A DNA stretch of 64,000 nt from Sulfotelmatobacter sp049792875. Its GTDB lineage: Bacteria; Acidobacteriota; Terriglobia; Terriglobales; Acidobacteriaceae. Under the pieces are notes generated by a model. The model was not told the DNA's origin. It saw nothing but the letters and a program-made list of their open reading frames with translations, and did not search any database. This document shows positions 17,476 through 27,925 of the stretch, piece by piece. Position 1 is the stretch's first letter, and the number at the start of each line of letters is the position of its first letter. The DNA is taken from assembly GCA_049792875.1 (NCBI GenBank), contig JBARBI010000031.1:3934-67933 (forward strand), read 5' to 3'. The translations under genes and the position numbers were made by a program.

Positions 17476-18452
17476 CCCCGAATCGTCAGCACCGGGCAGT
17501 GTGCCTGGGCAATCACCTGGTGCGCCGTGTTCCAGGGAAGATGCGTGGTCCCAACTTCGGTGGATGGGCGCACGCCGATGACGATCATGTCTGCTTCGCG
17601 ATCGGATGCAATCTTCAGAATGCACTCTGACGCCGAGCCAAACTCCAGCACGATTTCCGGCAGGTATTGCAGGGCGGCATTGCGCGGAATCAGGTCCTGC
17701 AAGCGGCGAACCCCGTCCTCCATCGGACCGGGGCGGCTGCCCAACTGGGTGTAGTCTTCGATCACATGCAGGAGCGTCAGCCGGGCGCGGAATTCCTCGG
17801 CCAACACCACGGCTTCTTGCGCGACCAACGCCGAGTTCTGGGCGAAGTTGGTGGCGAACACGATCTGCCGCAGCTCCAACTCCAACGGGGCCAGATCGCG
17901 GGAACGGTTCTGGAACGCGGGCAGCTTAGCCCGCCCCGAGACTTTCGGGCCGACCGTCAACACCGGGCACGGGGCGTGGCGCAGAATGTCCTCCGCCACT
18001 GAGCCGAGCAACAATTTGCCCAGGCCCGTGCGGCCGTGGGTCCCGACCACGATGAGGTCAATCTTGTTCCCGTCTATGATTTCAGCAAGGTTCTTCCACA
18101 CCTGGCCGTGACGGACGTAATTGTGATGCGGGATTCCTTCCAGACGCAAGGAGATCTGATCGAGCTTTTCTTTCGCCTCGGTGTGGGCGTCTTCGTAAAT
18201 GGTGCTCACACTGACGTAATCCACGCCGCCGGTCATCATCAGCAGGCTGGCGTCAGACAAGACATGCGCGGTATGCAACGTGCTGCCAAAACGCCGGCAG
18301 ATGGACGTGACGTAGGGCAAGGCCGCTTCCGACGTTGCCGAAAAATCGGTGGCAAACAGCACATTCTTCAGAGAAATAGCGATCGGTGATTTCGGGAATG
18401 TTTCGGTGACTGCGGTCTTCGTTTCTTCGATTTTGGCTTCCACGAGTGCCAT
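17472..18452 (-). CDS. Tandem universal stress protein (two UspA domains)
   Basis: 326 residues with two Usp folds (about 25-170 and 195-326). The first keeps the ATP-binding motif G-x2-G-x9-G-S (GTHGRTGLGKLLLGS); in the second this motif is degenerate, so only one domain probably binds ATP. The start codon has a strong AGGAGGT site 5 bases upstream. A perfect TGTGA-N6-TCACA palindrome lies 73 bases upstream, and this gene is the first of a run continuing through the phosphatase into hoxE. Tandem Usp proteins linked to anaerobic metabolism are known from other hypoxia regulons; the role here is inferred. Confidence 0.92.
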   Translation of the reverse strand: MALVEAKIEETKTAVTETFPKSPIAISLKNVLFATDFSATSEAALPYVTSICRRFGSTLHTAHVLSDASLLMMTGGVDYVSVSTIYEDAHTEAKEKLDQISLRLEGIPHHNYVRHGQVWKNLAEIIDGNKIDLIVVGTHGRTGLGKLLLGSVAEDILRHAPCPVLTVGPKVSGRAKLPAFQNRSRDLAPLELELRQIVFATNFAQNSALVAQEAVVLAEEFRARLTLLHVIEDYTQLGSRPGPMEDGVRRLQDLIPRNAALQYLPEIVLEFGSASECILKIASDREADMIVIGVRPSTEVGTTHLPWNTAHQVIAQAHCPVLTIRG

Positions 18453-18525
18453 GGAACACCTCCTGCACCCGTCTTCAAGATCGCACCCTCAACAGGTTCT
18501 TGGTATGCCCCCTATCACCTGTTTT

Positions 18526-18541
18526 TGTGATTTCAATCACA
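18526..18541. promoter_or_regulatory. CRP/FNR-type operator before the USP-hox-hyp unit
   Basis: TGTGATTTCAATCACA is a perfect TGTGA-N6-TCACA dyad, 73 bases upstream of the USP start codon. On the minus strand a CATACC hexamer at 18507-18502 could serve as a -10, placing the site near -39, compatible with class II activation. This spacing is an estimate. Confidence 0.72.
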
Positions 18542-18600
18542 CCATTCCACCACGGAAGGAGGGCGGGGGCGGCCCTCCTCAATCGGGCCCATGACGCGGT

Positions 18601-20103
<1,503 letters not shown>

Positions 20104-20149
20104 GATTTGCTTCCCCCTGCCGCCTTCAGCTACCTGTTCCCCCGTAGCG

Positions 20150-20229
20150 GCGGACGCATATTCGTCCGCCCACCGAGCATTCGCTTCTGCCCCCCGGACG
20201 AATGCGTCCGGGGCTACGTGTTCTTACAC
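20150..20229. repeat. Paired hairpins including a repeat family C copy that supplies the KOR alpha stop codon
   Basis: The first hairpin is GCGGACGCATATTCGTCCGC. The second is CCCCGGACGAATGCGTCCGGGG followed by CTACGTGTTCTTACAC. Read on the minus strand, the alpha gene ends GTG TAA inside GTGTAAGAACACGTAG, exactly as gdhA does at 3855. The block fills the gap between the alpha and beta-gamma genes. Confidence 0.7.
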
Positions 20230-21276
20230 CGACGCCGGCATCAACTCTTCCATCTTGGCGATCATCTCGTCGACCGACGGAACGTTTCCCCCGCCGCGTC
20301 CGTAGAACTCCACCGGACGCTTGCCATCCAAGGCAAGACGGACGTCCTCCACCATCTGGCCGTTGCTCAGTTCCACGACGAGAAGCTTCTCCGTCCGCAG
20401 CGCCGTTGCCAACAGTTCCTTCGAGGGAAACGGCCACAACGTAATCGGCCGGAACAATCCGACCTTCATTCCCCGCTTGCGGGCTTCGTCCACCGCGGAA
20501 CGTAGCACGCGGGAGACGATGCCGTAACCGACGACGATCAGTTCGGCGTCTTCGGTGCAGTACTCTTCCCAGCGCGTTTCCACTTGCTGCGCGCGGATGT
20601 ACTTCGCCTCCATGCGGCGCTGGTGCTCTTCCAGGGCATTGGATTCGAGGAAGATCGAGCTAACCATATTTTTGCGAGTCTCGGCAGTTCCCTGCACGGC
20701 CCAGGGCTTTTCGGGGGCAAGGATTTCGCGATACTCCAGATCCAGCGGTTCCATCATCTGTCCCACGAAACCGTCGGTCAGCACGATGGCGGGATTGCGG
20801 TAGCGGTCCGCTAGTTCGAAGGCAAGGATGGTCAGGTCGGCCATCTCCTGGACGGAGGCCGGGGCGACCACCAGGTTGCGGTAGTTGCCGTGCCCGCCGC
20901 CTTTGACCATGGCGAAGTAGTCGCTCTGTTCGGGAGCTATATTGCCCAGGCCGGGTCCGCCGCGCATCACGTCCACAATGACGCAGGGCAATTCCGCTCC
21001 CGCGAGATAAGAAATGCCTTCCTGCATCAGGCTGAGACCGGGGCCGGAGGAGGCGGTCATGACACGCACCCCAGCGGAGGCCGCGCCGTACACCATGTTG
21101 ATCGAAGCGGTCTCGCTCTCGGCTTGCACGAAGGTGCCGCCGACCTCGGGAAAATAGAGCGCGGCGGCCTCAGCGACTTCACTGGCGGGGGTGATGGGAT
21201 ATCCGTAGTAAGCACGGCAACCAGCCAGCACTGCGCCTTTGATGACGGCGACGTTGCCTTTACACAGTTGCCGCAT
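20224..21276 (-). CDS. 2-oxoacid:ferredoxin oxidoreductase alpha subunit (VorB/KorA-like)
   Basis: 350 residues from the ATG at 21276, which follows CCAGGAGGCGAAC; the frame extends 22 codons upstream inside the ferredoxin gene but that start is not credible. The pyrimidine-binding domain is seen in GCRAYYGYPITPASEVAEA, ETASINMVYGAASAGVRVMT, SSGPGLSLMQEGISYL and RGGPGLGN, and the later domain II in GYGIVSRVLRSAVDEARKRG. The overall form is closest to VorB/KorA alpha chains. Start overlaps the ferredoxin stop by 17 bases, so the two are translationally coupled. Confidence 0.93.
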   Translation of the reverse strand: MRQLCKGNVAVIKGAVLAGCRAYYGYPITPASEVAEAAALYFPEVGGTFVQAESETASINMVYGAASAGVRVMTASSGPGLSLMQEGISYLAGAELPCVIVDVMRGGPGLGNIAPEQSDYFAMVKGGGHGNYRNLVVAPASVQEMADLTILAFELADRYRNPAIVLTDGFVGQMMEPLDLEYREILAPEKPWAVQGTAETRKNMVSSIFLESNALEEHQRRMEAKYIRAQQVETRWEEYCTEDAELIVVGYGIVSRVLRSAVDEARKRGMKVGLFRPITLWPFPSKELLATALRTEKLLVVELSNGQMVEDVRLALDGKRPVEFYGRGGGNVPSVDEMIAKMEELMPASV

Positions 21277-21544
21277 GTTCGCCTCCTGGCTGGGCCGAGG
21301 CAACAACCGCTTTGGGGGGCGAGACCAGCCGGTAGACGACAATGGCCCCCGGCTCCGGGCAGCAATAGAAGCAAATGCCGCATCCGGTGCAGTCGTGTCC
21401 GGTATAACGCGCCGGGTGCACCCCGTAGGAACTTAGTTCCGGGGCAAGCTCCAGGCATTTGGGCGGGCAGGACTCCACGCAGAGCCCGCATCCTTTGCAC
21501 TCCTCGACATCAATCGTTATATTGCCGCGCGCTGGACCCGTCAT
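21260..21544 (-). CDS. Ferredoxin-type 2x[4Fe-4S] delta subunit
   Basis: 94 residues. Two CxxCxxCxxxC clusters are present: CKGCGLCVESCPPKCL and CTGCGICFYCCPEPG. It is the delta (ferredoxin) subunit of the 2-oxoacid:ferredoxin oxidoreductase, passing electrons out of the enzyme. It starts 6 bases after the CoA-transferase stop and overlaps the alpha gene. The tail of about 25 residues after the second cluster is low complexity. Confidence 0.92.
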   Translation of the reverse strand: MTGPARGNITIDVEECKGCGLCVESCPPKCLELAPELSSYGVHPARYTGHDCTGCGICFYCCPEPGAIVVYRLVSPPKAVVASAQPGGEHAATV

Positions 21545-21550
21545 CGTTCC

Positions 21551-22888
21551 TCACCTCGATACTGCCGTCTGAGCCCCTTGCGGATTCTGCAACCACTTGG
21601 TCTTTTCACAGTATTCGTAGAGCGCGCTGCGGAAATCGGGATGGGCAATCTCGATCAACGCTTTGGCCCGCTCGCGAATCGACTTGCCGTGCAAATACGC
21701 AATCCCGTATTCCGTCACGATGTAGCGGACCAGGCCGCGCGAGGTAACTACTCCCGCTCCCGGATCCAGCGTGGGAACGATCCGCGAAATTGCGCCCTGC
21801 TTCGCTGTCGATGAAAGGGCGATGATGGGCTTGCCGCCCTTGGACCGCGAGGCCCCGCGCAGAAAATCCACTTGGCCACCGATGCCGCTGTAGAACTGAT
21901 TGCCGATGGAATCGGAGCAGACCTGTCCGGTCAGATCGACCTGCAGGGCCGAATTGATCGCGACCATCTTGTCATTGCGCGCGATGAGGGCGGGATCATT
22001 GGTATAAGCCGTGGGATGAAATTCGAAAATGGGATTGTTGTCCACAAACTCGAACAGGCGCCTGGTGCCCAGCGCGAATCCCAGAATGATCTTGCGGGGC
22101 TTGAAGTTTTTCCGAGCCCCGGTGAGGACTCCGGCTTCGATCAGCGGGATCACGCCATCGGACACCAGTTCGCTGTGGACACCCAGATCTTTGCGGTCCA
22201 TCAGCATCGGCAAAACCGCGTCCGGGATGCCGCCAATGCCGGTTTGTAGCACCGCCCCGTCTTCGATGAGCCCAGCGACATTGCGCGCGATCGCGATCTG
22301 CAGATCGTTCACAACCGGTTTCGGCAGGGCGCACAGGGGGCGCGACGACTCGACCAAGGCATCGATATCGCTTACATGAATGAAGCTGTCGCCGTAGGTG
22401 CGCGGCATATTGTCGTTGATTTGCGCGACCACATAGCGCGCACATTTAGCGGCGGTGAGGGTGGTATCGACGCCCACGCCAAAGCTGCAGAATCCATGGG
22501 AATCGGGCGGGGACACTTCGATCAGGGCGACGTCGATCGGCATGGCCCCGCTCTCAAAGAGTCCCTCAATTTCGCTCAGGTAGATCGGAGTGTAGTCCGC
22601 GCGGCCATCGTTAATTGCGGCCCGCACGTTGGAGCCGATGAACATGGCGTTATGGCGGAAGTGCCCCGCCATCTCGGGAGCCACGTAGGGAGCACAGCCC
22701 ATGGTCATCATGTGGACGATTTCCACATCGTGCAGGTCCGGCGCCCGCTTCATCAGTGCTTCGACCAGCGTTTCGGGCTCCGCACAGCCGGGCTGGATAT
22801 AGACCCGCATCCCTGACTTGACGCAGCGCAGCGCGTCATCAGCGGTTTTCAGCCGCTTCTTGTAATCCATTTCCCACGACATCGACAT
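21551..22888 (-). CDS. Acetyl-CoA hydrolase/CoA-transferase family protein
   Basis: 445 residues. The N-terminal and C-terminal domains of the acetyl-CoA hydrolase/transferase family are seen (GMRVYIQPGCAEPETLVEAL; LQTGIGGIPDAVLPML; QFYSGIGGQVDFLRGA; VTEYGIAYLHGKSIRERA; IEIAHPDFR). Such enzymes move CoA between acyl-CoA and acetate, succinate or 4-hydroxybutyrate, or hydrolyse it. Placed immediately upstream of the 2-oxoacid:ferredoxin oxidoreductase, it would recycle the acyl-CoA product, releasing the acid and conserving the thioester (inference). Start ATG at 22888 follows AGGGGAG; an ATG two codons on is possible. Confidence 0.9.
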   Translation of the reverse strand: MSMSWEMDYKKRLKTADDALRCVKSGMRVYIQPGCAEPETLVEALMKRAPDLHDVEIVHMMTMGCAPYVAPEMAGHFRHNAMFIGSNVRAAINDGRADYTPIYLSEIEGLFESGAMPIDVALIEVSPPDSHGFCSFGVGVDTTLTAAKCARYVVAQINDNMPRTYGDSFIHVSDIDALVESSRPLCALPKPVVNDLQIAIARNVAGLIEDGAVLQTGIGGIPDAVLPMLMDRKDLGVHSELVSDGVIPLIEAGVLTGARKNFKPRKIILGFALGTRRLFEFVDNNPIFEFHPTAYTNDPALIARNDKMVAINSALQVDLTGQVCSDSIGNQFYSGIGGQVDFLRGASRSKGGKPIIALSSTAKQGAISRIVPTLDPGAGVVTSRGLVRYIVTEYGIAYLHGKSIRERAKALIEIAHPDFRSALYEYCEKTKWLQNPQGAQTAVSR

Positions 22889-22902
22889 TGTTGTCCGCTC
22901 CC

Positions 22903-23373
22903 CTAACTGGCCCGCAGCGCGCCCTCTTCACGCGCACCCCGGGCAACTTCCTCTTCATACCCCACAGCGGCATAATAAATCGCCCGGTCAAAGAACATTT
23001 CGAGCATTTGCAGAAGTTCCAGTTCGCCCATGATTTCGATAGCGCGATCCATCACGGCTTCGCTCTTGAGAAAGTCCCAGAGATTTTCCTTGGTCAAAAC
23101 AATGGCCTGGACGACCTCGCTGAGCGGCACTTTCTGGCGAGCGCGGCGAGTTCCGATCTCGCGGTAGCGGTGCTCGATATCCAGTTCGTTCTTGCCCAGC
23201 AGCCACTCGCCCAGGTGGCGGTAGATCTCGTAAACCCGGTCTCTCAATTCGTGGGCAGAGATATCGCGAAAGTGCGTGACCTGCAGACTACCCTGAACCC
23301 TTTCTTCGAGTCCCGCCGCGAGCGCATCGGCATGCGTTTCAATCAGACGGACCAGTCTGTAAGAGAACATCAT
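22903..23373 (-). CDS. Small helical protein, RsbRD N-terminal-like domain
   Basis: 156 residues, all-helical in appearance, with no signal peptide or membrane segment. The order of conserved features (HFRDISAHELRDRVYEIYRHLGEWL, described by its parts; RYREIGTRRARQKVPLSEVVQAI; MLEMFFDRAIYYAAVGYEEE) resembles the RsbRD N-terminal sensory domain of stressosome proteins, but no STAS domain follows. It may be a stand-alone sensor connected with the SpoIIE-type phosphatase encoded downstream in the same island. ATG at 23373 has AGGGGGT upstream; a GTG two codons earlier is possible. Family assignment is tentative. Confidence 0.65.
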   Translation of the reverse strand: MMFSYRLVRLIETHADALAAGLEERVQGSLQVTHFRDISAHELRDRVYEIYRHLGEWLLGKNELDIEHRYREIGTRRARQKVPLSEVVQAIVLTKENLWDFLKSEAVMDRAIEIMGELELLQMLEMFFDRAIYYAAVGYEEEVARGAREEGALRAS

Positions 23374-23404
23374 AGACACCCCCTGCCCTTTTTCGGGCCG
23401 TCCA

Positions 23405-23896
23405 TTACACCCCGAGTTTCACGACAGCGTCCTGATTGTTCCAGCCCTCGACCGGCACTTTTCCGGTTTCGACGGTGGGTTCCAAAGTCTGCGGGACGGT
23501 GATGGCTCGTGAAATCATGCAGACCGCCTTCGTCTTGCGCAGCAGGGCAAGTCCGGTCTCGCGCAGTTCTTCCGAATGTACGGTTAATCGGGGACGAATC
23601 AGGATTTCGTCAAAGTTGCAGCCGGCATTTCGGTTGCGGCGGACACTGCCTTCGATCTCTACTTCCAGGTCGGTGTAGTCAAATTTCGCCACGCGCGCGA
23701 CCTCGTGGAACGTGGTGGTGAAGCAACCCGCCAGGGCGCAGAGCAGTAGTTGCTCGGGAGTCCAACGGCCCTGCAGACCTCCCAACTCGGCGGCCTCGGA
23801 GAAATGGATCGTATTCGGAGAGGACTCGCACTTGGCCAGCCCAGTGCGGCCTGAAGTCCACCAGGCCGAAACGCGATAGGTATATTCTGCAGCCAT
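23405..23896 (-). CDS. OsmC/Ohr family protein
   Basis: 163 residues from the ATG at 23896, which follows CCAGGAGTC. OsmC-like proteins reduce organic hydroperoxides with two cysteines. Here the first Cys region is LLLCALAGCFTTTFHEVAR and the second is TKAVCMISRAI, spaced as in the family. Cytoplasmic. It lies 40 bases after the TonB-like gene in the same minus-strand unit, which fits a redox-stress function at the oxic-anoxic shift (inference). Confidence 0.88.
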   Translation of the reverse strand: MAAEYTYRVSAWWTSGRTGLAKCESSPNTIHFSEAAELGGLQGRWTPEQLLLCALAGCFTTTFHEVARVAKFDYTDLEVEIEGSVRRNRNAGCNFDEILIRPRLTVHSEELRETGLALLRKTKAVCMISRAITVPQTLEPTVETGKVPVEGWNNQDAVVKLGV

Positions 23897-23936
23897 TTTT
23901 AGACTCCTGGCGCTCCCAGTCGGCGCCGTCCCCATC

Positions 23937-24806
23937 TCAAGAGGAGAGCGTGAAGATCACGGTGATCGTGGTCTCGACCTCTACCGGTTGCCCATTCAAA
24001 AGGTACGGTTTGTAATGCCACTGTCTGACTGCGGCAAGGGCAGCGGGCACGAGCATGGGGTGGCCGCTGACCAACTGCAGGTTCTGGATCTGGCCGTTGC
24101 CGTCGATGATGGCGTTCAACACCACATCACCCTGAACTCGAGCTGCCCTTGCCAATGGCGGATAGGTCGGTTCGACCCGATGAATCAGCAGTCCCTTGGT
24201 TACGCCACCAGAAATGCGGATGCGCTGCGGAGTCGCAGGCACGAACTTCGGAACCGCCGCGAGGCTCGACGTGGAGCTGATGACACTGCCAATCACGCCT
24301 CCCATTTGTCCGCCCGGAATCCCTCCGGGGACGCCTCCTACCACTCCTCCGGCAGCGGGCATCGGCGGTGGTGCTTCCTCTTCCTTAATCATCTGAATCT
24401 TCTCAGGAATCTTGGTGGGCGTACGCAACTGCCCGCTGTTGAGCATGTCGGTCTGAATCTGTCGGACTACCCGCTGCACCTGTGCGGCCGGGGGAGGGGG
24501 CGGTGGTGGTGGCGGCGGCGCCACGAGAAACGTCAGCAATTGCGCTTTGGGCAAGTCCTCGGTGAACATCAGCGGGACGGCTAACATGACCAGAATTGCC
24601 AAACAATTCAAAATAAATGAAGTTGTCGTCGCGAATGCCTTGCGCTTCCTCTGCGTTCCAAATTCCAGCAGGCTGTCGGAAAACATGGGCCGCGGCTGCA
24701 GCGGTGGCCCCGTGACGAGTGGTGAACGTGGCAGGACTGCGGCTGTTCCGCCGATTGTCGGCTTTACTTCCTGAACTTCTGGTTCATGGACTTCAATTGT
24801 GCCCAT
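23937..24806 (-). CDS. TonB-family energy transducer-like protein
   Basis: 289 residues from the ATG at 24806 (CTGGAGGTAGCG upstream). A cytoplasmic N-terminus of about 60 residues is followed by one membrane helix (about 63-82, FILNCLAILVMLAVPLMF). A run of ten prolines and a Gly/Pro-rich periplasmic stretch come next, and then a TonB C-terminal domain (about 205-289, VEPTYPPLARAARVQGDVVL; HPMLVPAALAAVRQWHYKPY). No exbB/exbD is nearby. It is the first gene of the unit running to the 2-oxoacid oxidoreductase and has a CRP/FNR-type palindrome 146 bases upstream. Confidence 0.9.
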   Translation of the reverse strand: MGTIEVHEPEVQEVKPTIGGTAAVLPRSPLVTGPPLQPRPMFSDSLLEFGTQRKRKAFATTTSFILNCLAILVMLAVPLMFTEDLPKAQLLTFLVAPPPPPPPPPPAAQVQRVVRQIQTDMLNSGQLRTPTKIPEKIQMIKEEEAPPPMPAAGGVVGGVPGGIPGGQMGGVIGSVISSTSSLAAVPKFVPATPQRIRISGGVTKGLLIHRVEPTYPPLARAARVQGDVVLNAIIDGNGQIQNLQLVSGHPMLVPAALAAVRQWHYKPYLLNGQPVEVETTITVIFTLSS

Positions 24807-24952
24807 CGCTACCTCCAGCTTCACCCCTGCCTCGACTGCTCTCGATGCCGTCGTGCCAGGGGGGGATGTGCCTAGCGGTCACATCTCCGCTTTCTCCAAG
24901 GACATCTTCCTCGAAGCCGTCTGATGGGCAAATGGCCCTCATCACGGTTCCT

Positions 24953-24968
24953 CGTGATCGCAATCACG
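24953..24968. promoter_or_regulatory. CRP/FNR-type operator before the TonB-OsmC-CoA transferase-KOR unit
   Basis: CGTGATCGCAATCACG is a dyad of the form GTGA-N6-TCAC, with the same half-sites and CAA in the spacer as the USP site. It is 146 bases upstream of the TonB-like start. An extra half-site-like ATCACGG lies at 24941-24947. Confidence 0.65.
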
Positions 24969-25391
24969 GTTTTAGCATTCGTGGCTAAACCAATGTAAAA
25001 AGGGCAGATGGATGGAGAGTAAGCTGCGTAGGTGGCATTTCGACGCAGTCGACACCACCGCGAAGAAGAAGCAAAGGTGGAAGGCGGACGACCGAATGTC
25101 GAACCTCAAAGGCCGGACTGCACTTCCCTAACGTTGACCGGTCCCAATCGCAGACGCCGGGCGCCTCCGACTTTCGGCCCATGCACCTCTGGTGCATACA
25201 TTTGACAAATTGTTTGCGGCTCCCGGACACAGCGGTGGTAGCATCTGTTTCACAATAATTACACTGTCTCAGAATGGTGGTACCCAGCCGATTCGCTGTC
25301 TCACAGCGATCGGCGGAGCGCACAGGAAAAAGATGAACATCCTCAGCGGCCCGTCGCAGCGTTTGTTCGTTGGCCCTCAAGGGATCACCGT
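24969..25391. other. Intergenic, no gene recognised
   Basis: A 423-base stretch between the divergent TonB-like gene and the small plus-strand gene at 25392. The only longer frame (minus, about 131 codons) has no family-like composition, no ribosome-binding site and a Cys/Arg-rich makeup, and is not supported. The region must hold the promoters for both neighbours. Confidence 0.5.
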
Positions 25392-25574
25392 ATGAACGGG
25401 TCGCAAGAGAAACAGGCTCAGGACCTTAGGAACCTGCTCGAGGAACTGTACAAGCTTCTGGAGATGTATGCGCCGGTTTGGTACACAGAAGAACTCCACA
25501 ACAACCTGCTGGCTGCGCTGAAAACACCCGACAAGCAAGAATCTCCCGCCTCGCACATAAAGCAGGCGGTGTAA
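25392..25574 (+). CDS. Small conserved-type protein, 60 aa
   Basis: 60 residues (LRNLLEELYKLLEMYAPVWY, then TEELHNNLLAAL), helical, amphipathic and without cysteines. The composition and the motif LLEMYAPVWYTEELH look like a real soluble small protein, and similar small proteins occur in acidobacterial genomes as far as I recall. An AAGGGA lies 8 bases before the ATG. No function can be assigned. Confidence 0.55.
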   Translation: MNGSQEKQAQDLRNLLEELYKLLEMYAPVWYTEELHNNLLAALKTPDKQESPASHIKQAV

Positions 25575-25718
25575 CCCCAGAGCCCTGATCCTCGTGCAGG
25601 CTCTATTTTTCACCAGGTCATAACCGTGTCGTCCGCTTTCGTGATTGCCTTCATGATGCAAGCCCTGTCCCTTTCTCCGCCTCTGAGTTCACAGGGAATC
25701 GCGTGCGGACGGCGCTAG

Positions 25719-25856
25719 CAGGCTGCGGAAAACTCGGAACGCCCACGTTTCCGTGGAAGAGCGGCCCTTCAGGGCCGCGTAAAGCACATGGAATCAATGC
25801 GGGCTTTAGCCCCTGTGGTCGTCTGTGGCGTGGCAACGGACTTTTTCCGCAGCCTG
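25719..25856. repeat. 138-bp element with 14-bp inverted ends enclosing a family B repeat
   Basis: CAGGCTGCGGAAAA at 25719-25732 is the exact inverse complement of TTTTCCGCAGCCTG at 25843-25856. Inside lies a good family B copy (GTGGAAGAGCGGCCCTTCAG, GGCCGCGTAAAG, CGGGCTTTAGCCCC). No clear target duplication is visible. The rest of the 25575-25920 gap shows no gene. Confidence 0.7.
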
Positions 25857-25920
25857 GTAGGTATGGGCGCGGGCTGATGGTGATCTACGACCTAGGGTGT
25901 TTGTGCGGCGGAGAAAGAAA

Positions 25921-25995
25921 TGGAGCGGGAGACCGGGATCGAACCGGCGACATCCAGCTTGGGAAGCTGGCGTTCTACCGCTGAACTACTCCCGC
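25921..25995 (-). tRNA. tRNA-Gly (anticodon CCC), CCA encoded
   Basis: The minus strand reads GCGGGAGTAGTTCAGCGG at the 5' end and has an anticodon arm CCAGC-TTCCCAA-GCTGG, giving CCC at positions 34-36. The T arm is CCGGTTCGATCCCGG, and the acceptor closes as CTCCCGC-T-CCA. All four stems pair. CCA is genomically encoded at 25923-25921. Confidence 0.95.
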
Positions 25996-26244
25996 TCAGG
26001 GCCGTCAACGAAGCTAGCTTATCACCGCGGGGAGTTGCTCACAACCTGGCGCGGCTACGTTGCCGGGATACCGACTGGGAGCTGACTGGACTTATGGCCA
26101 GCGGGTTGCGCCTCTTGCTCCGACGTTCCGGGGACAGCCGGCGAGACGCCTGCGCCGCTCGTCATCGACTGCCTGCCATCCTTAGCCTGCATTTTCTTTG
26201 CGGCTGCATTACTATGTTCGTCGCGCTTGAGGACACCCAACAAC

Positions 26245-27912
26245 ATGGCTGGAAATGCTCCCTCTTCTAAAACAACGGGCGACCGCCGCGCTTTTCTGCA
26301 GACTGCCTTGACCGCCGGCGCGGCGGCGATGATCCATCCCGCGCTCAGCCCGGCACTCAGCGCAGGCCGGGAGATCGCGTCGTCCGCCGTTGCGATCGCC
26401 GCCGAGGTCAAGCCATTCGAACTCGAAGAGATCACCATTACGGAACTACAGGATGGGATGGCATCCGGCAAATATACGGCGCGCTCATTGGTCGAAAAAT
26501 ACACGGTGCGCGTTAATGAAATCGACAAGCGCGGGCCGGCGGTGAACGCCATCATCGAACTCAATCCGGATGCGCTCTCCATTGCCGAGACGCTCGATCA
26601 GGAGCGCAAGGCTAAGGGGCCGCGAGGACCGCTGCATGGGGTCCCAGTGCTGATCAAGGACAATATCGACACGGCAGACCACATGATGACCACAGCCGGA
26701 TCGCTGGCTCTGGTGGGCTCGAAACCGGCGAAGGATGCTTTCGTGGCGCAGAGGTTGCGAGCGGCGGGCGCGGTGATTCTGGGCAAGACCAATCTCAGCG
26801 AGTGGGCGAACATTCGTTCCAGCCACTCGGTCAGCGGATGGAGCGGGCGCGGTGGTCTGACGAAGAACCCCTACGCGCTCGACCGCAATGCTTGTGGTTC
26901 CAGTTCGGGCACGGGCGCGGGCATTTCCGCGAACTTGGCTGCCGTCGGGATTGGAACTGAAACTGATGGGTCCATTGTTTGTCCGTCGTCGTCGAACGGA
27001 CTTGCGGGAATCAAACCCACGGTGGGCCTGGTCAGCCGCGCCGGCATTATCCCGATTTCCCATAGCCAGGACGGCGCGGGACCGATGTGCCGCACGGTGC
27101 GCGATGCGGCGATTCTGCTGGGTGCGCTCACCGGCGTCGATCCTGACGACGCGGCCACGGCGGCCAGTGCGGGCAAATCGCGGACCGATTATGCGCAGTA
27201 CTGCGATCCGAAGGGCCTCAATGGTGCCCGCATCGGCGTGGCGCGAAGATTTTTTGGCTTCAACGATGCCGTGGATGCACTCATGGAGCAGTCCCTCGAC
27301 GTGCTCAAAAAGCAGGGGACTACGCTGGTGGACCCGGCCGACATCGAAACTCTGGGCAAGTTTGACGAGAGCGAATTATTAGTCTTCCTGTACGAACTGA
27401 AAACCGACCTGAACACCTACCTGGCGCGACTCGGCCCGGGCGCGCCGGTGCATTCCTTGAAAGAGGTCATCGAATTCAATGAACGAAACCGGCAAAAAGA
27501 AATGCCCTACTTCGGGCAGGACTTATTCTTGAAAGCCCAGGCCAAGGGACCACTTACAGAAAAAGAATATGTCGACGGGCTGGCGAAGAATCATCAATTG
27601 GCCCGCACCGAGGGCATCGACGCGCTCATGGATAAATATCACCTTGACGCCATTGTGGCTCCCACCGGGGGGCCGGCGTGGCTTACGGATTTGGTCAATG
27701 GTGATCATGTGGCGGGGGGCAGTTCGAACGCCGCCGCCGTCGCGGGTTATCCCAACATGAACGTGACCGCCGGCTTCGTCTCCGGGTTGCCGGTGGGCAT
27801 CTCATTCTTCGGGCGCGCGTGGAGCGAGCCTACCTTAATCAAGCTGGCTTACTCGTTCGAGCAAGCCACGAAGGCTCGGCAGGCACCGCGATTTTTGGCC
27901 AGCGTCGGATAG
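26245..27912 (+). CDS. Amidase (amidase-signature family) with Tat-like signal
   Basis: 555 residues from the ATG at 26245 (a TTG six codons earlier also opens the frame). The N-terminus has a twin-arginine signal (GDRRAFLQTALTAGAAAMI), so the enzyme is probably exported folded. The Ser-cisSer-Lys triad is visible: Lys in PVLIKDNIDT, the Gly/Ser loop CGSSSGTGAGIS, and the nucleophile in TETDGSIVCPSS. It hydrolyses an amide bond; substrate is unknown. Length fits the family plus signal. It stands alone after the tRNA; the next gene is convergent. Confidence 0.92.
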   Translation: MAGNAPSSKTTGDRRAFLQTALTAGAAAMIHPALSPALSAGREIASSAVAIAAEVKPFELEEITITELQDGMASGKYTARSLVEKYTVRVNEIDKRGPAVNAIIELNPDALSIAETLDQERKAKGPRGPLHGVPVLIKDNIDTADHMMTTAGSLALVGSKPAKDAFVAQRLRAAGAVILGKTNLSEWANIRSSHSVSGWSGRGGLTKNPYALDRNACGSSSGTGAGISANLAAVGIGTETDGSIVCPSSSNGLAGIKPTVGLVSRAGIIPISHSQDGAGPMCRTVRDAAILLGALTGVDPDDAATAASAGKSRTDYAQYCDPKGLNGARIGVARRFFGFNDAVDALMEQSLDVLKKQGTTLVDPADIETLGKFDESELLVFLYELKTDLNTYLARLGPGAPVHSLKEVIEFNERNRQKEMPYFGQDLFLKAQAKGPLTEKEYVDGLAKNHQLARTEGIDALMDKYHLDAIVAPTGGPAWLTDLVNGDHVAGGSSNAAAVAGYPNMNVTAGFVSGLPVGISFFGRAWSEPTLIKLAYSFEQATKARQAPRFLASVG

Positions 27913-27925
27913 ACCTCAGCACGAA

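Noticed and set aside
24985..25380. Minus-strand frame of about 131 codons
   Set aside because: No ribosome-binding site, no recognisable family and unusual Cys/Arg composition.
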